64,000 nt of DNA from Diadema setosum (GCA_033980235.1 CM067072.1:21765047-21829046), one strand, 5' to 3'. Shown: positions 60,938-63,556, counted from the first letter of the stretch. The notes: generated by a model from the letters alone, not told the origin. Numbers and translations: made by a program.

Positions 60938-62865
60938 AGCATATATAAATATACTAGTAGATATTCTGTATCAATGTTCGTTAAAAACATGTCATTCATT
61001 ACAATTATCATTCATATATTTTATGATTATCATAATACCTTTAATCATTCGTTTCCTATCTAAATTGTCATCATCATTGTCATCATAATGTGTTGGTAAC
61101 ACTTACAAAGATAGCATTACTGCAATATGTCAAGCACTTAATTGTATGATATTTTTTATTCGTTCATTTTGTCACCATTATTTCTACTCAAATTTCCATT
61201 CTTTTCATTCTGTCAATTGCGATTCCATCTCTTCCCCAACCAGCCGACAGAGTGCGCCCTTACCTCATGACTGAAGTCGAAGGCAGCACGAACTACATCA
61301 ACGCAACTTACTTCCCGGTTTGTTTCTGAGTGATATAATGAAAATAAGCTCCAATTACTAAAAAGGATAGACTATTCATAATCATGATGTCGGTCGTAAT
61401 TTCCAAAACGTAAAGAATAAGCATAATGATAAAGTGTACGTAATCACATTGTTGTGATCTTGCTCCGTCACATTCAGCGGGAACTATTAGGAGTTGGATC
61501 AAAATCATATTGTTACAAACTTCGGGAAAATTTCACCTGCAAGAGCAAGAATTACGAGGAGAAAAAAAAAATCGTTAAATTTGTTGTCGGTCTGTCTGAA
61601 TCGTCTGAATCGGTTGAAATTCACACGAGACCAAGAAATGTCTGATATATTTCGAAAGCAGACACGGCTGTGTTGTATTTGTCGTTGGATGACATTCTAT
61701 TACATTAACTATTACATTAGGCATTTGTTCTTGCAGTTAAATCTTGTCGAATGAGTAAAGTAACATCTAACCCAAAGATTGTGTGGTTCTATTGTTTTGG
61801 TATTTCTTTTTATCGAACTATAAAGAAATGGATTCTCTGATCCATCAATTTTGTGTAATTCTATAACAACGAAACAGGATGAGTATGTACGCATTTACAA
61901 ACTAACAGAACACCAGCCATTTTTTTCGTACTCTCAATAGGCATTACTGTGAGTTTGATGACTTTCACGAATTGTATTAAAAGTACTAAATTATAAACTT
62001 GTTGAAGTTGTGAGTATGTTATGATATTTTGGCGCAGGGCAAGAAGAGCAAGAATCAGTACATGACCACACAAAGCCCTCTCCCAAACACAGTGGTGGAT
62101 TTCTGGCGCCTCGTGGTAGACTACAGCGTCACTAGGATCGTGATGCTACACGGGGACACAGCTGATGAGGTGAGCAGCTGGATCATAGTAACACGACTTT
62201 AATTGATATACGGGTACAGCATCGTGGATACAAATATGTATTAATCATGCCTCACAATATTCCTCATATTAAAAAAAAAAAAAAAATGTCACAACGTAAC
62301 CGTGTTATAAGACAATTTACAAACCCCCACCAAAACACATGCAAGAGCTTCCATTCCTTCAGCCTATGAAATTCTGAGGTCATGGCACGCAAAAGGAGAG
62401 ACATCCGATTCTTATAGGCTCACAGTACATGTAAACCTTCTGTGCAGATTACATGTATAATGTTTGTATTAGATGAATACATTACACTCAACATTAGAAT
62501 ACACATCTTGCACGAACAGAAGACGTATCTATACCATAACACCTTACGCTTTGTTATGTCAGTTGTTGTGCTTTTCTACAGGTACATGTTAACTTTTTAT
62601 ATATTGCTTCAATACCATGACCCCTTAAAAGCTGTGTTACAATCAATTTTACGTCCGTTGTTGTACTCGCATTGTTACACATCGAGTAGGAAATTCAGTC
62701 GCATTTCCTTGAAATTGCCATTTCCATATGCATAAGACCTTCGCAAAGTACTGGCCCGAGGATGGTGAGCTTATCTGTGGTCCCTTCGTTGTGACCAGCA
62801 CCAAAGAAGTTGTCATGCCGGGAATTGCGGAGAGAACATTGACTGTACGCAAACAGACGTCGAAG
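5258..62865 (+). CDS. Receptor-type protein tyrosine phosphatase, partial gene, 25 exons seen
   Basis: Joining 25 GT/AG-bounded exons gives one open frame of 1508 codons with both ends open. The order is nine FN3-like modules, one transmembrane helix, a juxtamembrane segment, a full PTP D1 domain and the first part of D2. D1 shows [28 protein letters not shown] and the P-loop [10 protein letters not shown], so it should be an active phosphotyrosine phosphatase at the plasma membrane. D2 of such receptors is usually weakly active or regulatory; its own P-loop lies beyond the window. The first exon seen begins with two bases of a split codon, so upstream exons, including the signal peptide, lie to the left. 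The WPDMGVPE motif resembles the PTPRG/PTPRZ group, but the ectodomain has no recognised carbonic-anhydrase-like part here, so I give no symbol. Exon limits are manual predictions. Confidence 0.93.
5630..6245 (-). mobile_element. L1/Tx1-like LINE 3' fragment
   Basis: On the minus strand, 6241 to about 6083 reads [20 protein letters not shown] and then [13 protein letters not shown] before a stop. This C-x2-C...H...C knuckle with a following tryptophan is the C-terminal motif of L1/Tx1-type LINE ORF2 proteins. The rest to 5630 would be 3' UTR. It is 5'-truncated and dead. Confidence 0.7.
7706..7760. repeat. (TG)n microsatellite
   Basis: About 27 TG units with two interruptions, inside intron 1. 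Confidence 0.97.
8056..8123. ncRNA. 68-bp near-perfect hairpin (miRNA-like or MITE relic)
   Basis: Two 31-base arms (GAGCTTGTTTCCAAGAGGCG... and its complement ending ...GAAGTAAGCTC) pair with only two mismatches around a six-base loop GAAAAT. Size and pairing resemble a microRNA precursor, but a small palindromic transposon is equally possible. No expression evidence exists here. Confidence 0.35.
8160..8345 (+). mobile_element. Probable LINE 3' tail with (TGAAC)n
   Basis: The segment ends AAATAAACTGAACTGAACTGAATTGAATAAG. A short tandem 3' repeat of this form is usual for CR1/L2-like LINEs and their SINE partners. No coding part is visible. Confidence 0.4.
8578..8859 (+). CDS. RPTP exon 2: FN3-like module, type B
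   Basis: This 282-bp phase-1 exon lies after ATATAAG and before GTAATC. It encodes about 94 residues: the VRWGPV tryptophan strand, FEAYEVQLV, two cysteines (ETCINIT and TPCVRY) and the terminal [13 protein letters not shown] stretch typical of an FN3 G strand. NITN, SNTT and KNIT are potential N-glycosylation sites. It is nearly identical in plan to exon 4 (same length and the same VTFHDA core), so exons 1-2 and 3-4 look like a duplicated pair. The acceptor lacks a strong pyrimidine tract directly next to the AG. Confidence 0.85.
8860..9207. other. RPTP intron 2
   Basis: A short intron with no repeat or other feature that I recognise. Confidence 0.7.
9208..9513 (+). CDS. RPTP exon 3: FN3-like module, type A copy
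   Basis: This 306-bp phase-1 exon has acceptor CCGTTCAG and donor GTGAGC. It shares [10 protein letters not shown], the CP motif (TNLCPRD), GWTNIT and [13 protein letters not shown] with exon 1. It lies only 348 bp after exon 2, while exon 4 is almost 16 kb away. NITQ is a possible N-glycosylation site. The extracellular position follows from the transmembrane exon downstream. The splice limits are supported by the identical length and phase of exon 1. Confidence 0.88.
9715..10013 (+). repeat. Dispersed repeat, left half, interrupted by the foldback element
   Basis: Reading on, blocks here (ACCTTTGAGGAAATCTGA, TTCAGTGAGC, GGCAAAATGG, TGTCACGGTTGAG) match the reverse complement of 22980-23255. 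The match resumes at 12590-12815 after the foldback element, showing that the element split this repeat. Confidence 0.8.
10014..10572 (+). repeat. 15-bp minisatellite, left arm
   Basis: About 37 units of AAAAATGTCAGAGGT. They are most regular from 10020 to 10340 and decay toward the inside. The 15-bp period keeps frames open, producing spurious MSEVK repeat proteins. Confidence 0.97.
10664..11292. mobile_element. MITE inside the foldback element
   Basis: Inverted termini GGGGAGACCGGGGAGAAAT and ATTTCTCCCCGATCTCCCC bound about 630 bp. An extra internal CCCATTTCTCCCCGGGG block lies at 11068-11085. No open frame of note is present. Confidence 0.6.
11680..11776 (+). mobile_element. LINE reverse transcriptase scrap
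   Basis: Across one frameshift the sequence reads AEVTLVLKK and [14 protein letters not shown], the start of a CR1/L2/Jockey-type RT domain (pattern K-G-D-P...NYRPISLL). It is under 100 bp and non-functional. Confidence 0.7.
12150..12556 (-). repeat. 15-bp minisatellite, right arm (inverted)
   Basis: About 27 units of ACCTCTGACATTTTT, the reverse complement of the left arm. The units are most regular toward the outer end at 12370-12556, mirroring the decay pattern of the left arm. Confidence 0.97.
12590..12815 (+). repeat. Dispersed repeat, right half
   Basis: Matches the reverse complement of about 22735-22985 (blocks GCACACAAT, GGTTGAATAAGCACA, TATTGAAATT, ATCAACTGAAT). It is the continuation of the repeat begun at 9715. 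Confidence 0.8.
13060..13270. repeat. Cluster of inverted GATAAACT motifs
   Basis: AGTTTATC and GATAAACT recur at least six times in both orientations from 13150 to 13255, which would fold into short hairpins. Function unknown. Confidence 0.5.
13275..13610 (+). mobile_element. CR1/L2-like retroelement 3' end
   Basis: Ends TACGGCGCTTTGATCAGG, AAAGCGCTCAATAAGAAATA, then (TTA)n. The paired GGCGCTTTGA and AAAGCGCT words plus ATT repeats are the common tail of L2-like LINEs and SINEs. The 93-codon open frame over it is not recognised. Confidence 0.55.
13826..14065. repeat. GTGACGGAGATGAC repeats, direct and inverted
   Basis: The 14-mer occurs at about 13829-13855 and 14019-14063, in both orientations around CGAAAAG. 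A variant GTGACTGAGATGACA lies at 14399. The 200 bp between may be a small element bounded by them. Confidence 0.7.
14936..15703. mobile_element. TIR element, about 770 bp
   Basis: TATATCAAGGAGGTTCGAAA at the left and CTCGAACCCTCCTTGGTTATA at the right are imperfect inverted repeats. Further inside, GAAGCCGCCA and TGGCGGCTTC also pair. Probably a non-autonomous DNA transposon. Confidence 0.65.
16266..16965. mobile_element. TA-flanked MITE, about 700 bp
   Basis: Termini TATATGTGACCGTGCACCTC and GAGGTGCAGGGTCACATATA are inverted repeats of about 38 bp continuing into AAAACGAACA. TA ends suggest a Tc1/mariner relative. Confidence 0.75.
17073..18809. mobile_element. TIR element, 1.7 kb, with nested MITE
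   Basis: Near-perfect inverted repeats of about 39 bp start TATAGGTTTTCCCGGCCAAT and end ATTGGCCGGGAAAACCTATA. Subterminal regions repeat ATTCAAATT-like words. Copies of its ends lie at 1-109 and 63724-64000. No transposase frame is visible, so it is non-autonomous. A second MITE (18066-18633) is inserted inside. Confidence 0.85.
18062..18637. mobile_element. Palindromic TTAA MITE, nested
   Basis: TTAA at 18062-18065 and 18634-18637 flanks 568 bp that starts AGGACAAGTTCACCTTCATA and ends with its complement. The arms pair for roughly 200 bases each with scattered mismatches. TTAA duplication is typical of piggyBac- or Kolobok-type transposition. Confidence 0.85.
20789..22479. mobile_element. 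TIR element AAGCCCCCGTTCCACTAT, 1.7 kb
   Basis: AAGCCCCCGTTCCACTAT at the left and ATAGTGGAACGGGGGCTT at the right bound it. Subterminal zones consist of short GC-rich words (GATCG, AGCGTA, ACATCG) scattered many times. A LINE 3' end is inserted at 21411-22060. It resembles in style the element ending at 20781, eight bases away. Confidence 0.8.
21411..22060 (-). mobile_element. LINE 3' end copy (same family as 47927-49790)
   Basis: GGAAATGGAGGGGACTGCTA, AAAAGC, GAATGCAGTCCCCTC recur at 48134-48185 next to the LINE RT. The left end has TTCAAGTTCAAGTTCAAG, a tandem 3' terminal repeat in minus orientation. Only 3' UTR is present. Confidence 0.8.
22735..23255 (-). repeat. Dispersed repeat, uninterrupted copy
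   Basis: Its reverse complement aligns continuously with 9715-10013 followed by 12590-12815. It therefore shows the probable empty site of the foldback element. Blocks shared include TTCAGTGAGC, GGCAAAATGG and GGTTGAATAAGCACA. Confidence 0.8.
23410..23822. repeat. Long palindrome, about 410 bp (foldback MITE)
   Basis: The left arm GCGTAAAGCAAGTGCAAC...CAGAGTATAA pairs with TTATACTCTG...GTTGCACGTGCTTTACGC at the right. Pairing continues to a centre near 23615. The arms are about 195 bp each, disturbed by an A-rich run at 23718-23746. Confidence 0.75.
25281..25562 (+). CDS. RPTP exon 4: FN3-like module, type B copy
   Basis: This 282-bp phase-1 exon lies after GATAAAG and before GTAACC. It encodes [10 protein letters not shown], the tryptophan strand [16 protein letters not shown], cysteines in VTCIEI and APLCVRY, and a final NVGPW. 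It is the closest relative of exon 2 and is similar at nucleotide level into both splice sites. The bases just upstream of the acceptor (TTTCATTGGCATGATA) also resemble those before exon 2, so the duplication included some intron. It is isolated between two large transposon-filled introns. Confidence 0.88.
26007..26473. mobile_element. TTAA MITE inserted in the foldback element
   Basis: TTAA at 26007-26010 and 26470-26473 flanks an element starting AGGAGACCTCCGGATGATTT and ending AAATCGTCTGGAATGCCCCT, which pair imperfectly. Removing it restores the outer palindrome's left arm. Confidence 0.82.
26475..26693. repeat. Near-perfect palindrome of GAGTGAA words
   Basis: About 105-base arms, with CACTCCTAAATCTTCGAGTG at the centre. 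It is the core of the surrounding foldback element. Confidence 0.9.
27051..27141 (+). repeat. Short tandem repeat AACCCTCGTGATAGAAAGGC
   Basis: Four imperfect units of about 20-24 bp containing AACCCTC(G)TGATAG. The following 27160-27480 is unusually GC- and CpG-rich for this window. Confidence 0.75.
27661..27794. repeat. 134-bp hairpin
   Basis: GGATGGTGGTGGAAATTATC through CACCCCTCGGC pairs with GCCTCGGGGTG through GATAATTTCCACCATCATCC around a TAAC loop. Few mismatches occur over about 64 bp per arm. No TIR family is assigned. Confidence 0.9.
29450..29715 (+). mobile_element. Probable LINE 3' end
   Basis: Ends CCCCGAGAGGGGGTCGAAAG, AATAAAATTCACAAAATTCAC: a small hairpin followed by a short tandem 3' repeat. 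No coding sequence is present. Confidence 0.4.
29955..30385. repeat. Inverted-repeat element with GC-rich arms
   Basis: AAGTACCTGCGTTGGAGGTG, CCTGCGAG, TGCTGCC...TTCTGCGTG at 29970-30040 pairs with the block at 30288-30370 (CACGCAGAAC...GGCAGCACCTCGCAGG...CACGCAGGTACTT). A direct AAGTTTTGAGCATG repeat lies inside at 30073 and 30231. Confidence 0.75.
30690..30765 (+). other. tRNA-like B-box fragment
   Basis: GTAGGTTCGAATCCTGCTC contains a perfect T-arm/B-box consensus with pairing flanks. I cannot fold the remainder into a full tRNA, so it may be a SINE head or tRNA pseudogene. Confidence 0.35.
31003..32095. mobile_element. Foldback element with about 250-bp arms, left arm interrupted
   Basis: ATGCCCAACAGTCTCATCTA...GAGTGTGAAAAA on the left pairs with the right arm at 31985-32095. 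The left arm resumes as TGACTTGCGCCAAATTGAAA at 31500. The 31105-31499 segment, which has TTTA repeats at its left end, is an insertion. The centre has tandem TTGATTGC/GATT words (31625-31690). Confidence 0.85.
31105..31499 (-). mobile_element. Retroelement 3' end inserted in a foldback arm
   Basis: It starts with (TTTA)n in plus orientation, i.e. a (TAAA)n tail on the minus strand, and is absent from the partner arm, so its limits are set by comparison. No coding sequence is visible. Confidence 0.65.
32470..32722. mobile_element. Palindromic TA MITE, copy 1
   Basis: TATGAAGAGTTTGTTCGCAA and its complement TTGCAAACAAACTCTTCATA bound 253 bp ending in TA. It sits beside a TA microsatellite. 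A second copy in opposite internal orientation is at 37737-37989. Confidence 0.88.
33514..33918 (+). mobile_element. Retroposed insertion with 16-bp target-site duplication
   Basis: AAGATATATGTCTAAG is repeated exactly at 33514-33529 and 33903-33918. Between them lies about 370 bp beginning GGGGGAGGGAGGTGTAGTTT and ending TTTTTCAATAAAACATAAAT then A-rich. An AATAAA signal plus poly-A tail indicate LINE-mediated retroposition, either a 5'-truncated LINE or a processed transcript. Confidence 0.85.
34864..34924. repeat. (TA)n microsatellite
   Basis: About 25 TA units with AATTTA interruptions, 100 bp before FN3 exon 5. Confidence 0.95.
35027..35362 (+). CDS. RPTP exon 5: FN3-like module, type D
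   Basis: This 336-bp phase-1 exon has acceptor TTTCTCTCAG and donor GTACGT. It encodes about 112 residues: [11 protein letters not shown] (strand B tryptophan), [26 protein letters not shown] and the FN3 signature [16 protein letters not shown]. Its cysteines again sit in the B-C region and before a CPD motif. It is duplicated as exon 6 about 1.4 kb downstream. NATS and NVSA are possible N-glycosylation sites. Confidence 0.9.
35363..36416. other. RPTP intron 5
   Basis: Contains no element I recognise apart from a short TG run near 35715. Its ends share sequence with the ends of intron 6 and intron 4 because exons 5 and 6 are duplicates. Confidence 0.6.
36417..36758 (+). CDS. RPTP exon 6: FN3-like module, type D copy
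   Basis: This 342-bp phase-1 exon has acceptor GTTTCTCTCAG and donor GTACGT, the same junctions as exon 5. It shares [33 protein letters not shown] and [14 protein letters not shown] with exon 5. It differs mostly in the last strand ([11 protein letters not shown] replaces ENGVWYSI) and in gaining NVTE and NATT glycosylation motifs. The high nucleotide identity across the first two thirds indicates a recent duplication or gene conversion. Confidence 0.9.
36759..38418. other. RPTP intron 6
   Basis: The first 250 bp resemble intron 5. It carries MITE copy 2 at 37737-37989; otherwise nothing recognised. Confidence 0.6.
37737..37989. mobile_element. Palindromic TA MITE, copy 2
   Basis: Same termini as copy 1 (TATGAAGAGTTTGTTTGCAA ... 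TTGCAAACAAACTCTTCATA). Internal sequence matches the reverse complement of 32470-32722, hence similar spurious open frames ([11 protein letters not shown]). Confidence 0.88.
38419..38745 (+). CDS. RPTP exon 7: FN3-like module, type E
   Basis: This 327-bp phase-1 exon has acceptor GCGAATACAG and donor GTAGGA. FN3 marks are [11 protein letters not shown] (strand B), [11 protein letters not shown] (strand C) and [16 protein letters not shown] (E-F signature). Two cysteines lie in EGCTYD and RDLCETL, following the spacing idea of the other modules. NESF and NRSM are possible N-glycosylation sites. It is diverged from exons 5 and 6 and no close copy is present. Confidence 0.88.
38746..39475. other. 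RPTP intron 7
   Basis: No repeat or conserved feature recognised. Confidence 0.6.
39476..39787 (+). CDS. RPTP exon 8: FN3-like module, type F
   Basis: This 312-bp phase-1 exon has acceptor CCTAACCTGCAG and donor GTAAGT. It encodes [32 protein letters not shown], and [18 protein letters not shown] in place of the usual L-x-P-x-T-x-Y signature. The C...CP pair seen in exons 1, 3, 5 and 6 is kept. NLTN and NTTG are glycosylation motifs. The module is the most diverged of the set, but length, phase and cysteines support the FN3 assignment. Confidence 0.82.
40216..40511 (+). repeat. Poly(A)-tailed segment flanked by 45-bp direct repeats
   Basis: AATCCCGATGGAATCCCATT...CCACTAATAAA occurs at 40216-40262 and again at 40465-40511, directly after 30 A's and CGGGTTCG. 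The segment between (40263-40456) ends in the poly-A run, as after retroposition, although the direct repeat is longer than usual. Confidence 0.75.
40672..40959 (+). CDS. RPTP exon 9: membrane-proximal FN3-like module, type B-like
   Basis: This 288-bp phase-1 exon is entered after TTTGAAATTAG and leaves at GTGAGA. It encodes [65 protein letters not shown]. The APxxIA start, VSFHAA core and NxVGPW-like end relate it to exons 2 and 4. I rejected the nearer-looking acceptor at 40630 because its frame stops. This is the last extracellular module before the membrane helix. Confidence 0.88.
40960..41831. other. RPTP intron 9
   Basis: Contains G-runs (41264-41279) and a (TA)n tract at 41637-41665; no gene. 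Confidence 0.7.
41832..41916 (+). CDS. RPTP exon 10: transmembrane helix
   Basis: This 85-bp exon enters in phase 1 and leaves in phase 2. It encodes a short polar stalk ([11 protein letters not shown]) and then [16 protein letters not shown], a hydrophobic run that continues as IIYW in the next exon. The positive residues RRRK follow immediately, as in a type I membrane protein stop-transfer signal. The acceptor (CGCAAGAG) has an interrupted pyrimidine tract and is the weakest point; the donor GTAAGT is consensus. Confidence 0.8.
42041..42172 (+). repeat. 66-bp tandem dimer
   Basis: Two direct units beginning GAACGA(T/C)AAGC and ending CTAGGT...AACGCACT...GATAAT, about 90 per cent identical, lie in the intron after the transmembrane exon. 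Confidence 0.9.
42633..42737 (+). CDS. RPTP exon 11: stop-transfer and juxtamembrane segment
   Basis: This 105-bp exon (phase 2 in, phase 2 out) starts [12 protein letters not shown], closing the transmembrane helix with a basic stop-transfer cluster. A Ser/Thr/Ala-rich juxtamembrane stretch ([14 protein letters not shown]) follows. The acceptor GATTCCACAG and donor GTAAGC are good. The frame joins the upstream helix exactly (AT plus T gives isoleucine). Confidence 0.85.
42907..42965 (+). CDS. RPTP exon 12: juxtamembrane micro-exon
   Basis: This 59-bp exon encodes [17 protein letters not shown] between phase-2 and phase-1 introns. The donor is GTAAGC. Two in-frame acceptors lie six bases apart (TGTCAG then TCACAG), so the start may be 42907 or 42913, and the protein may gain or lose two residues by alternative splicing. 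The tyrosine in MGYVQP could be a phosphorylation site, by inference only. Confidence 0.7.
42966..43746. other. RPTP intron 12
   Basis: Holds the tRNA-derived SINE at 43388-43625. A 92-codon open frame at 43083-43361 lies in this intron and is not recognised. Confidence 0.65.
43388..43625 (+). mobile_element. tRNA-derived SINE
   Basis: GGGGGCGCTGTGGCATAGTG (A box TGGCATAGTGG) and AGATCGAATCCCGCCC (B box) sit 44 bp apart as in a tRNA promoter. A unique body (GTCCTTGGACAAGATGTTAC, CAGGGGTATAAATGGG) and a tail ending AATAAGACCTTATTATCATT follow. This is a typical deuterostome SINE2-like layout; RNA polymerase III would read it on the gene's sense strand. Confidence 0.85.
43747..43967 (+). CDS. 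RPTP exon 13: acidic linker and start of PTP D1
   Basis: This 221-bp exon is entered in phase 1 after ACTTTTAG. It holds an acidic run ([11 protein letters not shown]), the tyrosine motif ASIYENV, and then [26 protein letters not shown], the wedge-like N-terminal helix of receptor PTP domains. The donor GTGGAC is weak but leaves the frame in phase 0 at the conserved EEFE exon border; reading through gives a stop 24 codons later. An intron-retention product would truncate the receptor before the catalytic core. Confidence 0.82.
43968..45128. other. RPTP introns 13-14 around exon 14
   Basis: Apart from exon 14 (44396-44465), no feature recognised. The 124-codon open frame at 44708 is intronic and unrecognised. 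Confidence 0.6.
44396..44465 (+). CDS. RPTP exon 14: D1 phosphotyrosine-recognition (KNR) segment
   Basis: This 70-bp exon encodes [13 protein letters not shown] and then [10 protein letters not shown], the KNR(Y/F) loop that recognises phosphotyrosine in classical PTPs. It ends in phase 1 (CCA T), and the codon is completed as tyrosine in exon 15, giving the family motif NILPYDHSRV. The acceptor chosen is AGATCAG at 44395; an AG a few bases earlier (AATTAG) would break the phase. Confidence 0.82.
45129..45205 (+). CDS. RPTP exon 15: D1 core strand (DHSRV...YINASF)
   Basis: This 77-bp exon begins with AT completing the tyrosine codon and encodes [20 protein letters not shown] then ASFIN. These are hallmark classical PTP motifs. 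The acceptor TTTCATTTCAG is strong and the donor GTTAGT acceptable; it leaves in phase 0. Confidence 0.95.
45349..45530. repeat. Inverted repeat with CA-TA-TG microsatellite core
   Basis: GAACGATTATCTGATC...CACTATTGTGAAA pairs with TTTCACAATAGTGATCAGAT...CGTTC. The core is (CA)n, (TA)n, (TG)n, itself self-complementary. Total length is about 180 bp. Confidence 0.9.
45598..45634 (+). CDS. RPTP exon 16: D1 micro-exon [13 protein letters not shown]
   Basis: This 37-bp micro-exon is bounded by TATCTATGCAG and GTATGT. It encodes [12 protein letters not shown] plus one base of a glycine codon. The motif corresponds to the family pattern KYIAxQGP, which continues in exon 17 as GPT. It is too short to be found by open-frame length alone; the protein match places it. 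Confidence 0.95.
46022..46119 (+). CDS. RPTP exon 17: D1 segment (DFWRMIW...MLTNIVEG)
   Basis: This 98-bp exon is entered after CTTATATGCAG. It encodes [32 protein letters not shown], matching the PTP pattern T(V/I)xDFWRMIW and xIVMLTxxxE. It leaves in phase 0 at AAG|GTTTGG, a weak donor supported by the join to KKCEQYWP in the next exon. Confidence 0.93.
46553..46669 (+). CDS. RPTP exon 18: D1 segment (KCEQYWP)
   Basis: This 117-bp, 39-codon exon encodes [23 protein letters not shown], and [10 protein letters not shown]. KCxQYWP is a standard PTP motif and the rest covers the strands before the WPD loop. The acceptor CTACCCTCAG and donor GTAATA keep phase 0 on both sides. Confidence 0.94.
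46670..47258. other. RPTP intron 18
   Basis: No recognised feature. Confidence 0.6.
47259..47413 (+). CDS. RPTP exon 19: D1 WPD loop and first half of the P-loop
   Basis: This 155-bp exon encodes [19 protein letters not shown]. That is the WPD loop, whose aspartate is the general acid. It ends KSPIVVHC plus AG. The catalytic cysteine codon TGC is the penultimate codon and is separated from the rest of the P-loop by a 2.8-kb intron, so splicing is needed to form the active site. The acceptor TATCACATAG and donor GTACTT fit. Confidence 0.96.
47927..49790 (-). mobile_element. CR1/L2/Jockey-like LINE, 5'-truncated, frameshifted
   Basis: The minus strand reads, in order: [63 protein letters not shown] (the catalytic F-A-D-D box), then after a frame change near 49280 [20 protein letters not shown] and a C-terminal part to 48518. 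The 3' UTR runs to about 47927 and ends in TTTCATTTCATTTC-type repeats. The frameshift and missing 5' half make it dead. Its orientation is opposite to the host gene. Confidence 0.92.
49994..50022 (+). repeat. Interstitial telomere-like (TTAGGG)n
   Basis: TTAGGATTAGGGTTAGGGTT and further units give about five copies, with degenerate TTAGG words back to 49940. Confidence 0.9.
50188..50323 (+). CDS. RPTP exon 20: D1 P-loop (AGVGRTG) and Q-loop start
   Basis: This 136-bp exon starts with C, completing serine, and gives [18 protein letters not shown], then [18 protein letters not shown]. With exon 19 the active site reads [10 protein letters not shown], including the invariant arginine. MVQ carries the Q-loop glutamine. 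I chose the donor GTACGG (50324) over the GTTGTG six bases earlier because the product MVQVVEQY then has the same length as the family's MVQTEEQY. The 9-kb intron that follows is almost all transposon. Confidence 0.93.
51480..51620 (+). pseudogene. Degenerate N-terminal part of P2X7-ballast-like protein
   Basis: One frame gives [12 protein letters not shown] after a stop and EDAARGTG before another. This resembles the low-complexity N-terminus (PYRFEP...) of invertebrate P2X7-domain proteins. The assignment rests on the better downstream match at 52524. Confidence 0.35.
52524..52741 (+). pseudogene. P2X7 ballast-domain-like exon, frameshifted
   Basis: After acceptor TGTTTTCAG the frame reads [20 protein letters not shown], then LQCAV, and after a shift [16 protein letters not shown] before a stop. 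The CC-x-E...K...C...HPGF-x2-V-x-LD pattern is that of the zinc-binding P2X purinoceptor 7 cytoplasmic domain. In invertebrates this domain is widespread in stand-alone and transposon-linked genes. The frame change means this copy is likely dead. Confidence 0.6.
52880..53290 (+). repeat. Tandem duplication, about 235-bp unit
   Basis: CACATTGCGTAATTTTATTC...ATTATCAAATTTTAGTCCCT, TTTGCATTCCATT recurs as CATTGTCTAATTTAAATCCT...ATTATCAAATTTTACTCC, TTTGCATTCCATT. Lies inside the 8.6-kb element. Confidence 0.75.
54310..54680. repeat. Degenerate CA-rich then TG-rich tracts
   Basis: ACACAC words at 54360-54450 and TGTGTG at 54630-54680 on the same strand; spurious frames result. Confidence 0.7.
56270..56427 (-). 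CDS. Putative last exon of a minus-strand gene carried by the 8.6-kb element
   Basis: On the minus strand, after acceptor TTTTCTACAG, the frame encodes [37 protein letters not shown] and ends APDK before a TGA stop. The composition looks coding-like, but I recognise no family. It could belong to the element's own gene; exon-like frames at about 56880-57113 and 57457-57660 lie upstream of it. Confidence 0.3.
56786..58060. repeat. 633-bp tandem duplication containing an exon-like frame
   Basis: 56786-57418 and 57419-58060 are about 95 per cent identical. Each has a minus-strand frame including [20 protein letters not shown] and [11 protein letters not shown], which might be entered at AATTACAG (57114 in copy 1). 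Copy 2 differs by lost bases upstream (GAGCTTGCCTGG), which shortens its frame. A partial gene-internal duplication in the transposon is likely. Confidence 0.85.
58530..58802 (-). other. Unrecognised minus-strand open frame in the 8.6-kb element
   Basis: 90 codons, including [20 protein letters not shown] and [16 protein letters not shown]. It lies upstream of the other minus-strand exon-like frames and near the right terminus, so it could be a first exon of the element's gene. No family is recognised. Confidence 0.25.
59364..59513 (+). CDS. RPTP exon 21: end of D1 ([13 protein letters not shown])
   Basis: This 150-bp, 50-codon exon after TACTTCACCCAG encodes [41 protein letters not shown]. 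This matches the D1 C-terminal helix (EQYxFIxxxLLEA) and the start of the D1-D2 linker. The donor GTGAGG leaves phase 0. It starts only 64 bp after the target-site repeat of the transposon in the preceding intron, so its splice acceptor region barely escaped the insertion. Confidence 0.94.
59577..59625. repeat. (GATA)n microsatellite
   Basis: About 11 GATA units, 60 bp after exon 21. Confidence 0.97.
60276..60375 (+). CDS. RPTP exon 22: D1-D2 linker and D2 KNR region
   Basis: This 100-bp exon after CCCTTTTCTAG encodes [30 protein letters not shown]. ExNxxKNRxxxxxP is the entry motif of the second PTP domain. It leaves in phase 1 with donor GTGAGT. Confidence 0.88.
60903..60937. repeat. (CTAT)n microsatellite
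   Basis: About 9 CTAT units in intron 22. Confidence 0.97.
61244..61317 (+). CDS. RPTP exon 23: D2 segment ([13 protein letters not shown]...NYINA)
   Basis: This 74-bp exon after CCCCAACCAG completes proline and reads [20 protein letters not shown] then TYFP. PDRxRPYLMTxVxGxxxYINA is characteristic of receptor PTP D2 domains. The donor is GTTTGT, phase 0. Confidence 0.93.
62038..62169 (+). CDS. RPTP exon 24: D2 segment ([15 protein letters not shown])
   Basis: This 132-bp, 44-codon exon encodes [42 protein letters not shown]. It matches the D2 pattern AxQGPLPxTxxDFWRMV with serine in place of the usual glycine (QSP). The acceptor GGCGCAG and donor GTGAGC are in phase 0. Confidence 0.93.
62737..62865 (+). 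CDS. RPTP exon 25: D2 segment (FAKYWPEDG), last exon in the window
   Basis: This 129-bp, 43-codon exon after ATGCATAAG encodes [43 protein letters not shown] is the D2 counterpart of the D1 QYWP motif. The donor GTAATA shows the gene continues. I could not find the D2 WPD-equivalent or CX5R exons in the remaining 1.1 kb, so they should lie beyond the window. Confidence 0.9.
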
Positions 62866-63556
62866 GTAATAACTATGTCAGCACGTAAGTATATCCTCAA
62901 ATAGAGTGCAGTTTGCGAGTATATTATAAGCTTAACCACAGCCTTGAACATTGCCTAGATTGTTTTCTGTTTCGCCTCCCGGCTCTCCACTGTTCGTACC
63001 TACTCAGGGCTGTATTAAAAAAAAATCAATGCTCATCATGACCATTGGACTCTTACGTGAGGGTACTTCTATTTTCCTCGTGAAACATCGTTTAGATTAT
63101 TATAGTAACCTATACCAGAAGGACTTCTTGAAGGCGATATAGCTGGTTTCCACCAACTGTGAAATCGTGCTCATTTTTATCAACAGTTATACATTCAGAA
63201 AGGGGTATAATCTGCAAAGAGGTCCGAATTAATGAATTTGAATCAATGAATTCTTGCGTCGTGTCGGTTTTATTGCAACTGGTTGAAAATTTTAATTTTC
63301 CTACATCGATGTTTAAGGTCAATGTTGGACAAATTGCCAATCAGTTGCAATAAATGCAATTAAAGAGGTATTGTAAAATTTGTATACGTGTGTGTGTGTG
63401 TGTACGTGTGTGCGTGTGTGTGTGGTTTGTTTTTTTTTTTTTTTTTCATGCTTACATAATACAGATAGGTGTAGGAAAAAAGATGAATTGAAATGAGCTG
63501 ATATAAATAAAATGATGCTGGGAGAGAATAAAGAGAACTTTAGTTCAAGCACCCGT

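Larger units (their letters stand above)
59514..61243. other. RPTP introns 21-22 around exon 22
   Basis: Contain a (GATA)n tract at 59577-59625, a C-run followed by a CACA tract near 60703-60727 and a (CTAT)n tract at 60903-60937. Nothing else recognised apart from exon 22. Confidence 0.7.
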